A DNA stretch of 64,000 nt from Lucinisca nassula (lineage: Eukaryota > Mollusca > Bivalvia > Lucinida > Lucinidae): positions 135,529,027 through 135,593,026 of the forward strand of contig OY757013.1 of NCBI GenBank assembly GCA_963580285.1. The letters run 5' to 3'. Shown one piece after another: positions 10,312 through 19,960 of the stretch (positions are counted from its first letter, which is position 1; the number at the start of each line of letters is the position of its first letter). The position numbers and the translations under genes were made by a program. A model generated the notes under the pieces. That model had not been told where the DNA came from and searched no databases. It was given only the letters and a program-made list of their open reading frames with translations.

Positions 10312-10632
10312 CATGTAACGGACCGCATTGCTTCCCTTCAGTTATCTACATGCATAGCTTATATGTTTTTTTACCACTCTCTGACAACTGCGTCAGGGAA
10401 TCGACTCTTTGGCTCAGCGGTTGGAGCACTGGACTCCCACCCGAGCGGCCCGGGATTGAATTCCACCTAAGGCGGGATTTTTTTTTCAGACTATGCTTCT
10501 TTCCTTTGTTACGGCTTTCATGTGGTAGGTTGGGGAATCGTCCGGTGTCGGACTTTATTTCGCCGGAAATGGCTTCGTGCCGAAGTTTGATTCACGTCAT
10601 CATAAATACTGACTTCCTTGAAGAGGGGATGT
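10312..10632 (+). mobile_element. tRNA-related SINE, copy 1 of a tandem pair
   Basis: Head GTTACGGACCGCATTGCTTC, then a tRNA-like block: TGGCTCAGCGGTTGGAGCAC (A box) and CCCGGGATTGAATTCC (weakened B box), followed by a T-run and CTATGCTTCTTTCCTTTGTT. The same head restarts at about 10628, so two copies lie head to tail. A third, truncated copy is at 62960-63082. Confidence 0.75.
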
Positions 10633-10860
10633 GTTACGGACTTCATTGCTTCCCTTCAGTTATCTACATGCATAGCTTATAGGTTTATCACCACTCTCTG
10701 ACAACTGCGTCAGGGAGTCGACTCTTTGGCTCAGCGTTTAGTGCACTGGACACTCACCCGAGCGGCCCGGGTTCGAACTCCACCGTAGGCGTGATTTTTT
10801 TCAGGCTATGCTTCTTTCCTTTGTTAGGGCTTTCATGTCGTAAGACCCAAATGTTGCCAA
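10633..10860 (+). mobile_element. tRNA-related SINE, copy 2
   Basis: Same layout as the preceding copy, with a better B box (GGGTTCGAACTCC) and A box region TGGCTCAGCGTTTAGTGCAC. The body GCTATGCTTCTTTCCTTTG is shared with copy 1. No poly(A) tail is evident at the right edge. Confidence 0.75.
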
Positions 10861-10989
10861 TGATAATATCTCAAGCAATTTGGACTTTGGCAAGTTTAGT
10901 GTTTTCCACACACGAAGTAGTCTTTTGCGAGGGGATTCGAATTGCCTGTGATGCCTTGTTAGAAAGGGATCCATCCCCACACAAATATC

Positions 10990-11850
10990 CCCCTGCCTTG
11001 TCACCATGAGTCATTGTTAGTTAGACTGAGCCCGTTCATTTCGGACTGGTGCACTCGGATCTAACCCTCAGTATACCCAAGGGACCGAGATAGTGACATA
11101 CAAGTCAGCTATGTTTTGTAAAAGGGATCCGACCCCCAACCCACCACCTAGCACTTGTTACCATGAGTCACTATTAGTTAGACTGAGCCCGTTCATCGCC
11201 GTCGGGTGCACTACGACCTGACACTCAATGTCCACCAGGTGCCCAGATAGTGTCATACAAGTCAGCTCTGTATTGTCAAAAGGGATCCACTCCCCCCCCC
11301 CCTCACACACACACACACACACACCTCACGTGTCACCATGAGTCATTGTTAGGGTGAGCCTATTCATCGCCGTTTGGTGCACTAGGACCTGAACCTCAAT
11401 TTCCACAAGGTGCCCAGATAGTTACATGCAAGTCAGTTCTGTATTGTCAGAGGGGTCCACTAAACACCCATCCCACCTTGTCATCAGGAGACATCATTAG
11501 TTAGACTGAGCCTGTTCATCTCCGTCTGGTGCAGTAGGATCTGACACTCAATGTCCACAAGGTGCACACAGATAGTGAAATATAAGTCAAAGGGATCCAC
11601 CTAGCCCATTCCTCTCCCCCTACCCCTCCACCCTCAAAACGGACCACCAATCAGAAATCTACCGTATGTTGCCAACTCTCTACCAACCCCAACCCCTTCC
11701 CCTCATTCGTCACTACACACATTATATCTTAAACTGAGCCGGTTCATCTCCGTTTGATGCATTACGGCCTGACCTCCAATGTCCACAAGGTGCTCAGATA
11801 TGGGCATGCTGGTAAACTCTGTATTGTCAAAGGGAACCTTTGAAAGACTT
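10990..11850. repeat. Degenerate tandem satellite, about 150-230-bp units
   Basis: About five units, each beginning near GTCACCATGAGTCATTGTTAG (10997, 11158, 11331, 11479, about 11710) and continuing with GACTGAGCCCGTTCATC, CAATGTCCACAAGGTGC and AAAGGGATCCA. Poly(C)/(CA)n runs around 11290-11325 interrupt one unit. No frame is conserved across units. Confidence 0.8.
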
Positions 11851-12379
11851 CTTCTTCAACAAAGAAATCCAAATTGAAGGAATGTTCCATGAGTGACCCT
11901 TTGACAATTTTCTACTGAACATAATAGTCACCAAAGAAAACCCTTACAATGACGTCGATTTCTTAATTGCTACATTGATTTTGAAACAGTTTCACAGAAA
12001 TCAGCCAAAATTGTTCAAACCCTCCACTCCACTTCTATCACCTACCATAAGGACCAGGTTAGCAATACAGGGCCATCATGACCCTCTTGCTTATCTTCAG
12101 CTTTGTTGGTCATCTTTTTCATTAGAGTAGGAGCTCTCAAGCTATTTGGTACAGGATCATCTAGTGAGTATAGGCCTGTGAGGTTTGAATAAAATTAAAC
12201 GTGAAGGAGAAAGTGTCATTAAATGTCTTTTTAGCTCTGGTGGTCATTGGAGCAATATTGCTTTATATTTGGTACAGGGTTACCAAAGCAACAATTCTGA
12301 TAAGTGTGAATAAACTAAGACCAAAGGTATATTTGGAAGGAAGTTTTCTTGTCTTAGGGCCAGCTTATTCAATTGAACA
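11851..12379. other. No gene; short repeat traces
   Basis: 12110-12330 holds two relatives of a motif (TTTAGCTCTGGTGGTCATTGG and TTTGGTACAGG) that recurs near 13060-13130. The 85-codon frame starting at 12201 is built from this repeat and I do not consider it a gene. Confidence 0.4.
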
Positions 12380-12631
12380 CATTACGATAACATACCTGTG
12401 CGACATAGTGCTTTTTTCACAGCTCCAAAATGGCGATTTTTCTGAAGAAAACCCGTGATATTTGTATTAAAAACACAGCAAACATAGGTTGAGGCGGTTC
12501 TAAGGAGTACCAACAACCTATGTCTTGGAGCAAAAATAAGAAAATTCATGTATACCCCTGTAAACATCAGTATTCTCTATATAAAGTGGGGTATAGGTGG
12601 GTCTTCATTTCACGGACTCGTTCAAGTGATG
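12380..12631 (+). mobile_element. MITE subfamily B
   Basis: Left end CATTACGATAACATACCTG, then CTCCAAAATGGCGATTTTTC. The left half of the central palindrome is reduced (AACATAGGTTGAGGCGGTTC). Then ACCTATGTCTTGGAGCA, the TATATAAAGTGGGGT block, and the right end GTTCAAGTGATG. No coding capacity. Confidence 0.8.
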
Positions 12632-12654
12632 AGAACAGCTGTAGCTCAGTTTGA

Positions 12655-12765
12655 TATAGAGTTTGGCCGCCCATCGTGGTTTGGGCTACATAATACTTTC
12701 ACGTAGTGCTGAAACCGACCGCAATGAGTACTAGTAAACCGCTAATGAGGTCTAAATAGATGAGA
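12655..12765 (+). mobile_element. SINE-like family C, 5' fragment
   Basis: Matches the 5' part of family C (GGCCGCCCATCGTGGTTTGG, GCTGAAACCGACCGCAATGA, GTAAACCGCTAATGAGGTCT). The SINE-type 3' half is missing. Confidence 0.55.
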
Positions 12766-12799
12766 ATTCAATGATCAGGAATCGAAACAATTGACATAT

Positions 12800-13135
12800 G
12801 AAGTTTTGTTTTCTATATTTAGACTCTGACGACATTCTTGTTATTAATGGGAACTGTTTAAGCTGAGGTACTTTGGAAGAGCGTTGGCTAAGCAACATTA
12901 TTTTTCTGTATTTAGGCTCTGACGACAATCTTCTTTATTAAGTGGAATTTTTAAAACTAAGGTATTTTGCTAGATGGTAACCTAAGAAAAAACATTTCTG
13001 AAGTTTGAATAAATTTGGAACTAATGTGTAGGTGGGGCTGTTATGAAATGTATTTTCATGTTAGCTCTTGTGGCACTCTTACTCATTGGATCACAGCCGT
13101 TTAAGTTACATTATTACAGGGTTACTTAGTCAACA
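12800..13135. repeat. Two-unit tandem repeat, about 105 bp
   Basis: TTTAGACTCTGACGACATTC (12820) recurs as TTTAGGCTCTGACGACAATC (12922), followed in both by a TTATTAA/GGAA stretch and AAGGTACTTTG/AAGGTATTTTG. The 13060-13130 end repeats a motif of 12230-12290. Function unknown. Confidence 0.6.
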
Positions 13136-13142
13136 TGCCTTT

Positions 13143-13210
13143 CAAAGTAGAAGTACAGGCAATGATCAGGTATTGATACAATTACCTCACACCTCCCCAC
13201 CAAGACACGA
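13143..13210 (-). repeat. PLE tail 3'-terminal stub
   Basis: Seen on + as AAAGTAGAAGTACAGGCAATG, AATTACCTCACACC and CCACCAAGACAC. It keeps only the last 70 bp of the tail and sits just upstream of PLE copy 3 on the opposite strand. Confidence 0.7.
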
Positions 13211-13224
13211 AAGGGATCCAAACA

Positions 13225-13994
13225 AAAACATGAACGACTTATAAAACCGCAATGACTTCAGCACCCAATTTCGTAAAATCATTCTTCGATATAAAAAGAT
13301 TGGGTACAACATGGATATTATACGACAGACTGCATGCATGGTAGTTAACCCAATCACGGTTGGCCTCTTTAATTGCACGCCGGTGGGTCAGGCCTCAGAT
13401 TCTATGACGGCTCCAACGTAAAGGCTTATTGAAAATTAAAGAGATAATGTTGGTTGGTGTCTGATGCTCTGTCTCTGGTCGGGCTCATCGGAGTCTAACT
13501 GTTGGTTTTCTTTTGCTCCAGCATTTCAGTGGTTTCTTGCTGTCGAGTCCTCACCGTTGTCTCACCTCTGTGGTTCTTTGATTTCTGTGTTCACGGAGAT
13601 GTTGCACTGATGAGTTAGGAGGCCTTCATGCGGACTGAACAAATTATTGTCTAAATCGCGACGGAAGTAAGGGCGAAGATTGTGGCCACGTAAAATCGAT
13701 TTAAGCCCCCCCCCAGTGGAAATCTTCCACAGACCGTTCCAAGGCGGCTCTTCTGTGGCGATTTATTTATGTTGTTGTTTGTTACTTACTGTGTGTATCA
13801 CTTGTGTCTTTTAATTTTGGATGGCCATATGGCCATTTTGTGGGAAAGTAACTGTCCATATGGCCTTCCTTTGGTTAGGTTTTCATTATGGTCTGGTCGC
13901 TTAATGTTTGTATTTCTTTCCCTTTGGTGTCTTTTATGGATGGAGTAAGTTAATTGTATCAATTCCTGATCTTTGTTTTACTTCTACTTTGTCA
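13225..13994 (+). pseudogene. PLE copy 3: RT C-terminus and complete tail
   Basis: 5'-truncated within the thumb/C-terminal region (ACCGCAATGACTTCAGCACC), with an 11-bp deletion relative to copy 2 after CACGGTTGGC, then the stop and a complete tail. It has CTGATGAGTTAGGAGGCC at 13607-13624, a C9 run near 13706 and terminus GATCTTTGTTTTACTTCTAC. It is close to copies 1 and 2 in sequence, so a recent insertion. Confidence 0.9.
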
Positions 13995-14149
13995 TATTGA
14001 AAGCTTCACAACCATAAATACAAAAGGACAGTTACATTCCCACAAAATGACCACAACGGCTATCAAAAAATACAACACAAAGATATAAGCAATACATACA
14101 TGCAAAATATAGCAATAATGAATGGAAAAAAGAAACACAAATGAAATTT

Positions 14150-14590
14150 ATGACACGCATATCTTGACGCATATGGAATTTATGGCACGCTCATTTGCCA
14201 CATATTGTGCTCGCATATGCAAAATTTGAAGACAATCGGTGGGGAAATTCGGAAAAGGTTCGCATATGGATTTTATATATTGTTGTAGCAGCAGTGACCT
14301 TGATCTTGACCTTGACTTGCCGCATATGGAATTTATATCTCGTACATCTACACCATATGGAGAAATTGAAGTCAATCGGTGAAGGAATGTGGAAGTAATT
14401 CGCATAACAAGAAAAATATGGCACAAACAAAATAATACACAGGCTTCATATTCTATTTAAAGCAACAATGACCTTGATCTTGACATGACGTATATGACAT
14501 TTATGTCACAGACATCGACACCATATTGTGAATGCATATGCAAAATTTGAAGTCAATCGGTGAAAAATTGTGGAAGTAGTTCGCATAGAA
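14150..14590. repeat. Degenerate tandem repeat with CGCATATG motifs
   Basis: About three units of roughly 150 bp, each with TATGGAATTTAT, CACCATATTGTG-like and AATTTGAAGTCAATCGGTG segments, plus a GACCTTGATCTTGAC stretch. Overlapping frames on both strands (such as 14195-14398 and 14148-14426) are products of the repeat. Confidence 0.7.
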
Positions 14591-14629
14591 AGAAAAAAAA
14601 AGAAGAGAACTGTCGGAAAATCCAACAAA

Positions 14630-14905
14630 ACAGAAGTGAGGGCAATGATCAAGAATCGATACAATTAACGTGCATCACCCATCAGAGACACCAAAAGGAA
14701 AGAAATACAAACAATAAATAACTAGACGCTATAGCGGATACACGAAAAGGGCAGTTACTTTATCACAACATTGCCAATTGTCTATCCAAAACTAAAAGAT
14801 GTAAGCGATACACACTCGTAAAGATAAACCATAACAAAAATAAACCGCGACAGCAGAACCGCCTTGAAGAATTTCACTGGACTTAAATCGGTTTTATGCG
14901 ACCAG
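14630..14905 (-). repeat. PLE tail, 5'-truncated
   Basis: Minus-strand copy with terminus seen on + as AGAAGTGAGGGCAATGATCA, through the reverse of GGAAAGTAACTGCC and TTCCAAGGCGG-like segments. The 5' end stops at the junction with the next, oppositely oriented copy. Confidence 0.75.
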
Positions 14906-15165
14906 CTACATTTAAAATAAAGCGGTTCTTCTGTTCTGTTTTATTATTGTTATAATTTGTATTTGCATTTATGTATTGCCAGTATGTATTTTTTATTTTG
15001 GATAGTCATTTGGCCAGTTTGTGGGAAAAGTAACTGTCCCTTCGGCTTTCCGCTTGTGCCGTTTTCAATATAGTGAAATTGTTTCATGTTAGTAATTATT
15101 TCCCTTTGGTGTCTTGTATGGGAGTCGTGAGGTAATTTTATCGATTTTGATCTTTGCAACATCTA
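14906..15165 (+). repeat. PLE tail, 5'-truncated, diverged
   Basis: Plus-strand relative (AAGCGGTTCTTCTGT, GTGGGAAAAGTAACTGTCCC, TTTCCCTTTGGTGTC) arranged head to head with 14630-14905. It lacks the final CTTCTA terminus. Confidence 0.65.
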
Positions 15166-15369
15166 TGAGAACATAAAAATGAAACGAATACAGAGATAAA
15201 ACAACTATGAGAAATAACTGAAATACTGGAGCAAAGACATTTCTTAAAAAACAAAATAAAGAAGTCCTAAGGCAGGATCCGTCTAAGGTACATTTCTTTC
15301 ATACTTCAAAAACGTTTGTTTTTATAATAAGATTTTGTGAATTTCGTTTCGTATTCATACTCCACACAT

Positions 15370-15520
15370 ACGTTATAACGGCCCCAGTGTGGTAGTTCTA
15401 ACAGGTACCACCACTTATGTCTTGGAACAGAAATAAGAAAAAAAATATGTACAGTCCTATAAACCACAGTTTTCACTATATCAACTGAGGTAAAAGAAGG
15501 TGTTTATCAGTACACGAGCT
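15370..15520 (+). mobile_element. MITE subfamily B, right-half fragment
   Basis: Carries GTTCTAACAGGTACC, CTTATGTCTTGGAACAG, AGAAATAAGAAAAA and the CCTATAAACCACAGTTTTC block, ending near GCTTGTTTACATTG. The left half is missing. Confidence 0.6.
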
Positions 15521-15542
15521 TGTTTACATTGTGGAAATATTC

Positions 15543-15774
15543 CATCACGTGAACTAGTCCATGAAATTAAGACCAACTATACCCGTTTTTATTTAGAGAA
15601 AACGGGAGTTTCCGGTGGTATAAATTATTTTTCTTATTTTTACTCCAAGACATACGTGTTTGGTACTCGTTAGAATCGCCTTTATAAGAAAAATATCAGG
15701 GATTTTTATACGAAAATTAGCCATTTTGGAGATGAGAAATATGCTCTTTGTCGCACGCGTGTGCTATCGTAATG
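15543..15774 (-). mobile_element. MITE subfamily B, complete but diverged
   Basis: Read on the minus strand it goes from CATTACGATAGCACACGCG through CTCCAAAATGGCTAA and the central region to GGACTAGTTCACGTGATG. It ends about 15-50 bp before PLE copy 2 begins, so any PLE promoter at this locus would lie in or beside it. Confidence 0.75.
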
Positions 15775-15789
15775 CTGCGAACGTGCTTC

Positions 15790-18582
15790 AAAGCCCTTTT
15801 GCGCCAGACTCGACTTACTTCATAGAAAACTATTGGATTTGGAATTATATGTTTTAATTTCCGTTTCTTCAAAATATCCTTCATCAATAAGGGTATGGAT
15901 TTTATAGATTTGCCTAGTATCTTCCGTGAGAGATCCGTACTTTCTTCCATTCCTGCTTATTTTCAAAATACTGAAACACCTATAATTTGCTATAAATATA
16001 ACAAACCTGTTAGATCTATCATTTTTAATTTCAATAAACTTGTTTCAGATCTTGATATTGATACTAATACTCCTGATTCATGTGATTGTAAAAACTCAAA
16101 GTATTGCTATTCTGCTGCTGGTCATGTAATTACTGGCAATTTGAAAATTATTCCTGATTCAAGGATAAGGAATATAATTTCTAAAGGACCGAAATATCGG
16201 TTTCCTTCTAAAATTGATTTCAGTAAATGTAGAGATGAAATCGCTGCTTCATTGAATGAATTCGGTAATCGATGGTGTAAGCGAGAGTATGTTGAGCATA
16301 AAGCCCTTAAGGACTGGAAACTTAGCATTTTAAAACTAGTGAATAAACGCATTTCTTTCTATTCTCAAAATACTAACTTATTACCTCCTAAGCCCAAGAC
16401 GTCTTTACGTCATCTTAAACTAGGTATTCAAGAATTTCATAAGAAGTTTGTTTTGGCCCCTGCAGACAAGGCCGCTAACAACGTCGTCGTTGTGTGACGG
16501 CTCCACTATGTTAACACGCTTAAGCAGGAGCTTGGTGGTACTAAGGCCTATGAACTTCAGCCTTTAGCTGAAGAGAGAGCTATAGTAGATAAACATGTTT
16601 ATCTTTCAGCCACCAAGTTTGCTGTGTGTGTTAACGAAGGCCAAGACAAGCTTCCTACGCTATACTGGTTACCAAAACTTCATAAAAAACCTTACAAAGC
16701 ACGGTTTATTGCAAATTCTAGCTCTTGCACTACCACTGAACTTTCTAAATTATTAACTTCCTGTCTTACTGCTATTAAAACGCATGTAATTAAATATTGT
16801 GATAAAGTCTTTGAAAGATCAGGAAGAAATCTGTTTTGGTCTATAAAAAATTCGAATGATGTTTTAAATAAATTGAAATCTAGACAGTTTCGTGCTTCTA
16901 GTCTGTCTACCTACGATTTTTCCACTCTTTACACTACACTTCCTCATAATCTTATAAAAGAAAAGCTTAATGATTTAATTGAATGGGCTTTTCACAGAGA
17001 AGATTCTCTCTATCTTGCATGTAATGTCAGAAATGCATTTTTCACTTCTAAAGAGCATAAGAATTATACACTTTGGTCATGTCAGAAAGTGTGTGATGCC
17101 CTCACCTTTCTACTTGACAATATTTATATTAGATTCGGTACTAAGTTATTTAGACAAATTGTGGGTATTCCGATGGGTACTAATTGCGCACCTCTTGTGG
17201 CTGATCTGTTCTTGTATTGTTATGAAAGAGACTTCATTTTGTCGCTTTCCATTGATAACCAATCTGAAATTATTGAAGCTTTTAGCTCTACTTCTAGATA
17301 TTTAGATGATTTATTAAATATTGATAATACCTATTTTGATGGTTTGATCAGTCAGATTTACCCCCTAGAACTTCAGTTAAATAAAGCAAATTCTTCTGAT
17401 ACCGAGGCCCCGTTTTTGGATTTACATCTATCTATTGTAGATGGATTTGTTTCGTGCAAAATTTATGATAAACGCGATGACTTTGATTTTGAGATTGTAA
17501 ATTTTCCTTTTTTGGATGGTGATGTTCCTCGTGCGCCATCCTATGGCGTTTATATTTCGCAATTAATTCGATTTGCTAGAGTGTGTAGTCATGTAACTGA
17601 CTTCAACACTCGTAATAAATTATTAACGGCTAAACTCCTTAATCAGGGTTATCGGTACCATAAACTACGCAAAGCCTTTTCAAAATTTTATAGACGCCAT
17701 TCTGATTTAATTTCAAAATTCAATATTGGACTTAAATCTCTTCTGCAACAAGGTCTATCGGAACCCGAATTTTATGGTGACTTAGTATTTAAATTCAGAA
17801 AAATATATAACCGCAATGACTTCAGTACCCAATTTCGTAAAATCATTCTTCGATATAAAAAGATTGGGTACAACATGGATATTATACGACAGACTGCATG
17901 CATGGTAGTTAACCCAATCACGGTTGGCAACTTTGCTTCCCTCTTTAATTGCACGCCGGTGGGTCAGGCCTCAGATTCTATGACGGCTCCAACGTAAAGG
18001 CTTATTGAGAATTAGAGAGATCTAATTCAAGGTAATGTTGGTTGGTGCCTGATGCTCTGTCTCTGGTCGGGCTCATCGGAGTCTAACTGTTGGTTTTCTT
18101 TTGCTCCAGCATTTCAGTGGTTTCTTGCTGTCGAGTCCTCACCGTTGTCTCACCTCTGTGGTTCTTTGATTTTTGTGTTCACGGAGATGTTGCACTGATG
18201 AGTTAGGAGGCCTTCATGCGGACTGAACAAATTATTTGTCTAAATCGCGACGGAAGTAAGGGCGAGGATTGTGGCCACGTAAAATCGATTTAAGCCCCCC
18301 AGTGGAAATCTTCCACTGACCGTTCCAAGGCGGCTCTTCTGTGGCGATTTATTTTATGTTGTTGTTTGTTACTTACTGTGTGTATCACTTGTGTCTTTTA
18401 GTTTCGGATGACCATATGGCCATTTTGTGGGAAAGTAACTGTCCTTATGGCCTTCCTTTGTTTAGGTTTCCATTATGGTCTGGTCGCTTAATGTTTGTAT
18501 TTCTTTCCCTTTGGTGTCTTTTATGGGTGGAGTAAGTTAATTGTATCAATTCCTGATCTTTGTTTTACTTCTACTTTTCAGA
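15790..18582 (+). mobile_element. Penelope-like element copy 2 (most complete in window)
   Basis: Spans the coding region (15895-17997), a 20-bp spacer and the tail to GATCTTTGTTTTACTTCTAC at 18582. The left edge is unclear. The coding frame is open back to 15826 with no earlier ATG, and a MITE B ends at 15774, so the 5' end may be truncated. No second tail copy lies upstream in direct orientation, so I see no pseudo-LTR arrangement. The tail has CTGATGAGTTAGGAGGCC at 18196-18213 and a C6 run near 18295. No clear target-site duplication was found by eye. Confidence 0.85.
15895..17997 (+). pseudogene. PLE reverse transcriptase, full frame with one in-frame TGA
   Basis: One frame of 700 codons broken only by TGA at 16495-16497. 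The N-terminal 200 residues hold a Cys/His cluster (DSCDCKNSKYC then AAGHVITG), KGPKYRFPS, and PADKAANN, which fits the DKG-type motif placed just before RT in PLEs. After the TGA the frame resumes with LHYVNTLKQELGG. Within the 457-residue frame from 16624: WLPKLHKKPYKARFI (residues 15-29), catalytic Asp 98 in TYDFSTLYTTL, IPMGTNCAP (182-190), YLDD (226-229, both Asp present) and EAPFLDL (261-267), then a thumb-like region ending GQASDSMTAPT. All three catalytic aspartates are present. The C-terminal GIY-YIG endonuclease of canonical PLEs is absent here and in the N-terminal part. The family would prime reverse transcription at an open 3' end; the partner nuclease is unknown. ATG at 15895 is the first ATG in frame. 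Whether the TGA kills the gene or is read through cannot be told from sequence. Confidence 0.92.
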
Positions 18583-19037
18583 TGCTATTCTCGACTGCAT
18601 TAATATAAATGTCAAATAAAGTTTTTTTTCTTCTTCTGACAACTAGCGACGTTCATTAGATATTTGTCGCGTATGGAGGTATCGTCTGATTCTTCTAAAG
18701 TGAATCAAGTTTGGACATATGAAACTGTGCTGCAATTCTTGCATTTATTGATAAAGGAAGCAATTGAGAACGAGTGCAACAGTGGAGACACGTTCACTAT
18801 AAGGATTACCAGGTTTGTACTTTAAGCTGATATGCTGGAGCATATTTGCACGAATGCCGGGAGTGGCGAAAAAAAGGAAGGTATTTGTGTAAGCACCTGT
18901 TTTAATATTAAACCCCTTGTCAGTCAAACTTTATATAGACAAGAAGGACTGATCACTATTGCCCTTATTTTTTCTAAACATATATTCAGTATAGTCGTTT
19001 GAACCGACTCACCGACTAACGGTAATTTTATTCGTTA
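18583..19037. other. No recognised feature
   Basis: Unique-looking AT-rich DNA after the PLE. No credible gene; the short minus-strand frame near 18745-18927 has no recognisable domain. Confidence 0.5.
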
Positions 19038-19185
19038 CATCATGAACATACACCTATATAATTATGACTCCCTTGTTCTTGTTCCTCACTTTTATATAGT
19101 AAAACTGGGGTTTACAAGGGTAAAACTTATTTTTATTATTTCTGCTCTAAAATATAGTTTGTGGATACTCGTGAGAACCGCCTCG
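19038..19185 (+). mobile_element. MITE subfamily A, left half
   Basis: Terminal CATCATGAACATACACC, then the CACTTTTATATAGTAAAACT hairpin block, TTATTTCTGCTCTAAAATAT and GTGAGAACCGCCTCG at the palindrome centre, where it is replaced by repeat family D. Confidence 0.75.
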
Positions 19186-19960
19186 TGTGGCGGTCGTATA
19201 ACGTCTCCCCGTACGTTAACATAGTGTAGATTATATTTTCTGGTCCTTTTGGATCATTGAGTTCAATTTGAATCATTTTGAAAATAGAGTTCTGCTCAAG
19301 CCAGTTCTAGAGGCCGTGGCCGGTGTTGCACATTTCAGTACTGGTCATGAACAGACTCAGTAAAACCGAGTCTGCTATAATGTTTGTTTATTTTGTGTAT
19401 TCTTTGCTTCCAAAGGATCTAACTTCAGAACCTATTTATCTTCTCCGCAGCTGGTGTTGTGCCGTGTGGCAGCGGTAAATCGTCTCCCCGTACATCCCCA
19501 TTTTGCAGATTATATATGCTGGTCTTATGGGATCATTGAGTTCATTTGAATCATTTGATAATATAGTTCTGATTAAGCAGGCACTAGAGGCCGTGTTGCA
19601 CATTTCAGTACTGATCATAAACAGACTCAATAAAACCGAGTCTGCTGTTTTCGTTTATTTTGTGTAGTCCTTGCTTCAAAAGGATCTAAGTACAGAACTT
19701 ATTGTTAAACGTTCAGTATTACCATTAAATTTAGATGTATAAATAAGTTCTGAATTGTTGGATCCTTTGGATGCAAAGAATACACCAAACAAACCAAAAT
19801 AACAGACTCCGTTTTATGGTTTTATTGACCAGTACTGAAATGTCCAACACCGGCGAGCCCACTACCACCAGTTTAAGCAGAACTCGATATTCAAAATGAT
19901 TCTAAAAAAATAAACTTTCTGATCCCAAAGGACCAGAAAATATAATCTGCACTACTAGGA
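19186..19960. repeat. Repeat family D: two direct units and one inverted unit
   Basis: Units of about 250 bp at 19186-19440 and 19448-19702 (+) and about 19735-19960 (-). Each has GTGTGGCGGTCGTATAACG or GTGTGGCAGCGGTAAATCG, TGGTCCTTTTGGATCATTGA, GCCGTGGCCGGTGTTGCACA, GAACAGACTCAGTAAAACC and TTCTTTGCTTCCAAAGGATC. Related units lie at 29396-29705 and 30670-31145. No conserved frame. Class unknown. Confidence 0.8.

Noticed and set aside
15717..15950. Minus-strand frame of 77 codons
   Set aside because: It spans the MITE B end and the PLE start in antisense, so it is a shadow.
16495..16497. Selenocysteine codon in the PLE protein
   Set aside because: A UGA is present in both long copies, but I can identify no SECIS-like structure by eye, and shared ancestry explains the stop. 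Kept only as a recoding question.
3061..18582. Tails as long terminal repeats of an LTR retrotransposon
   Set aside because: No copy has tails on both sides in direct orientation, and no gag, protease or integrase is visible. The RT is clearly PLE type.
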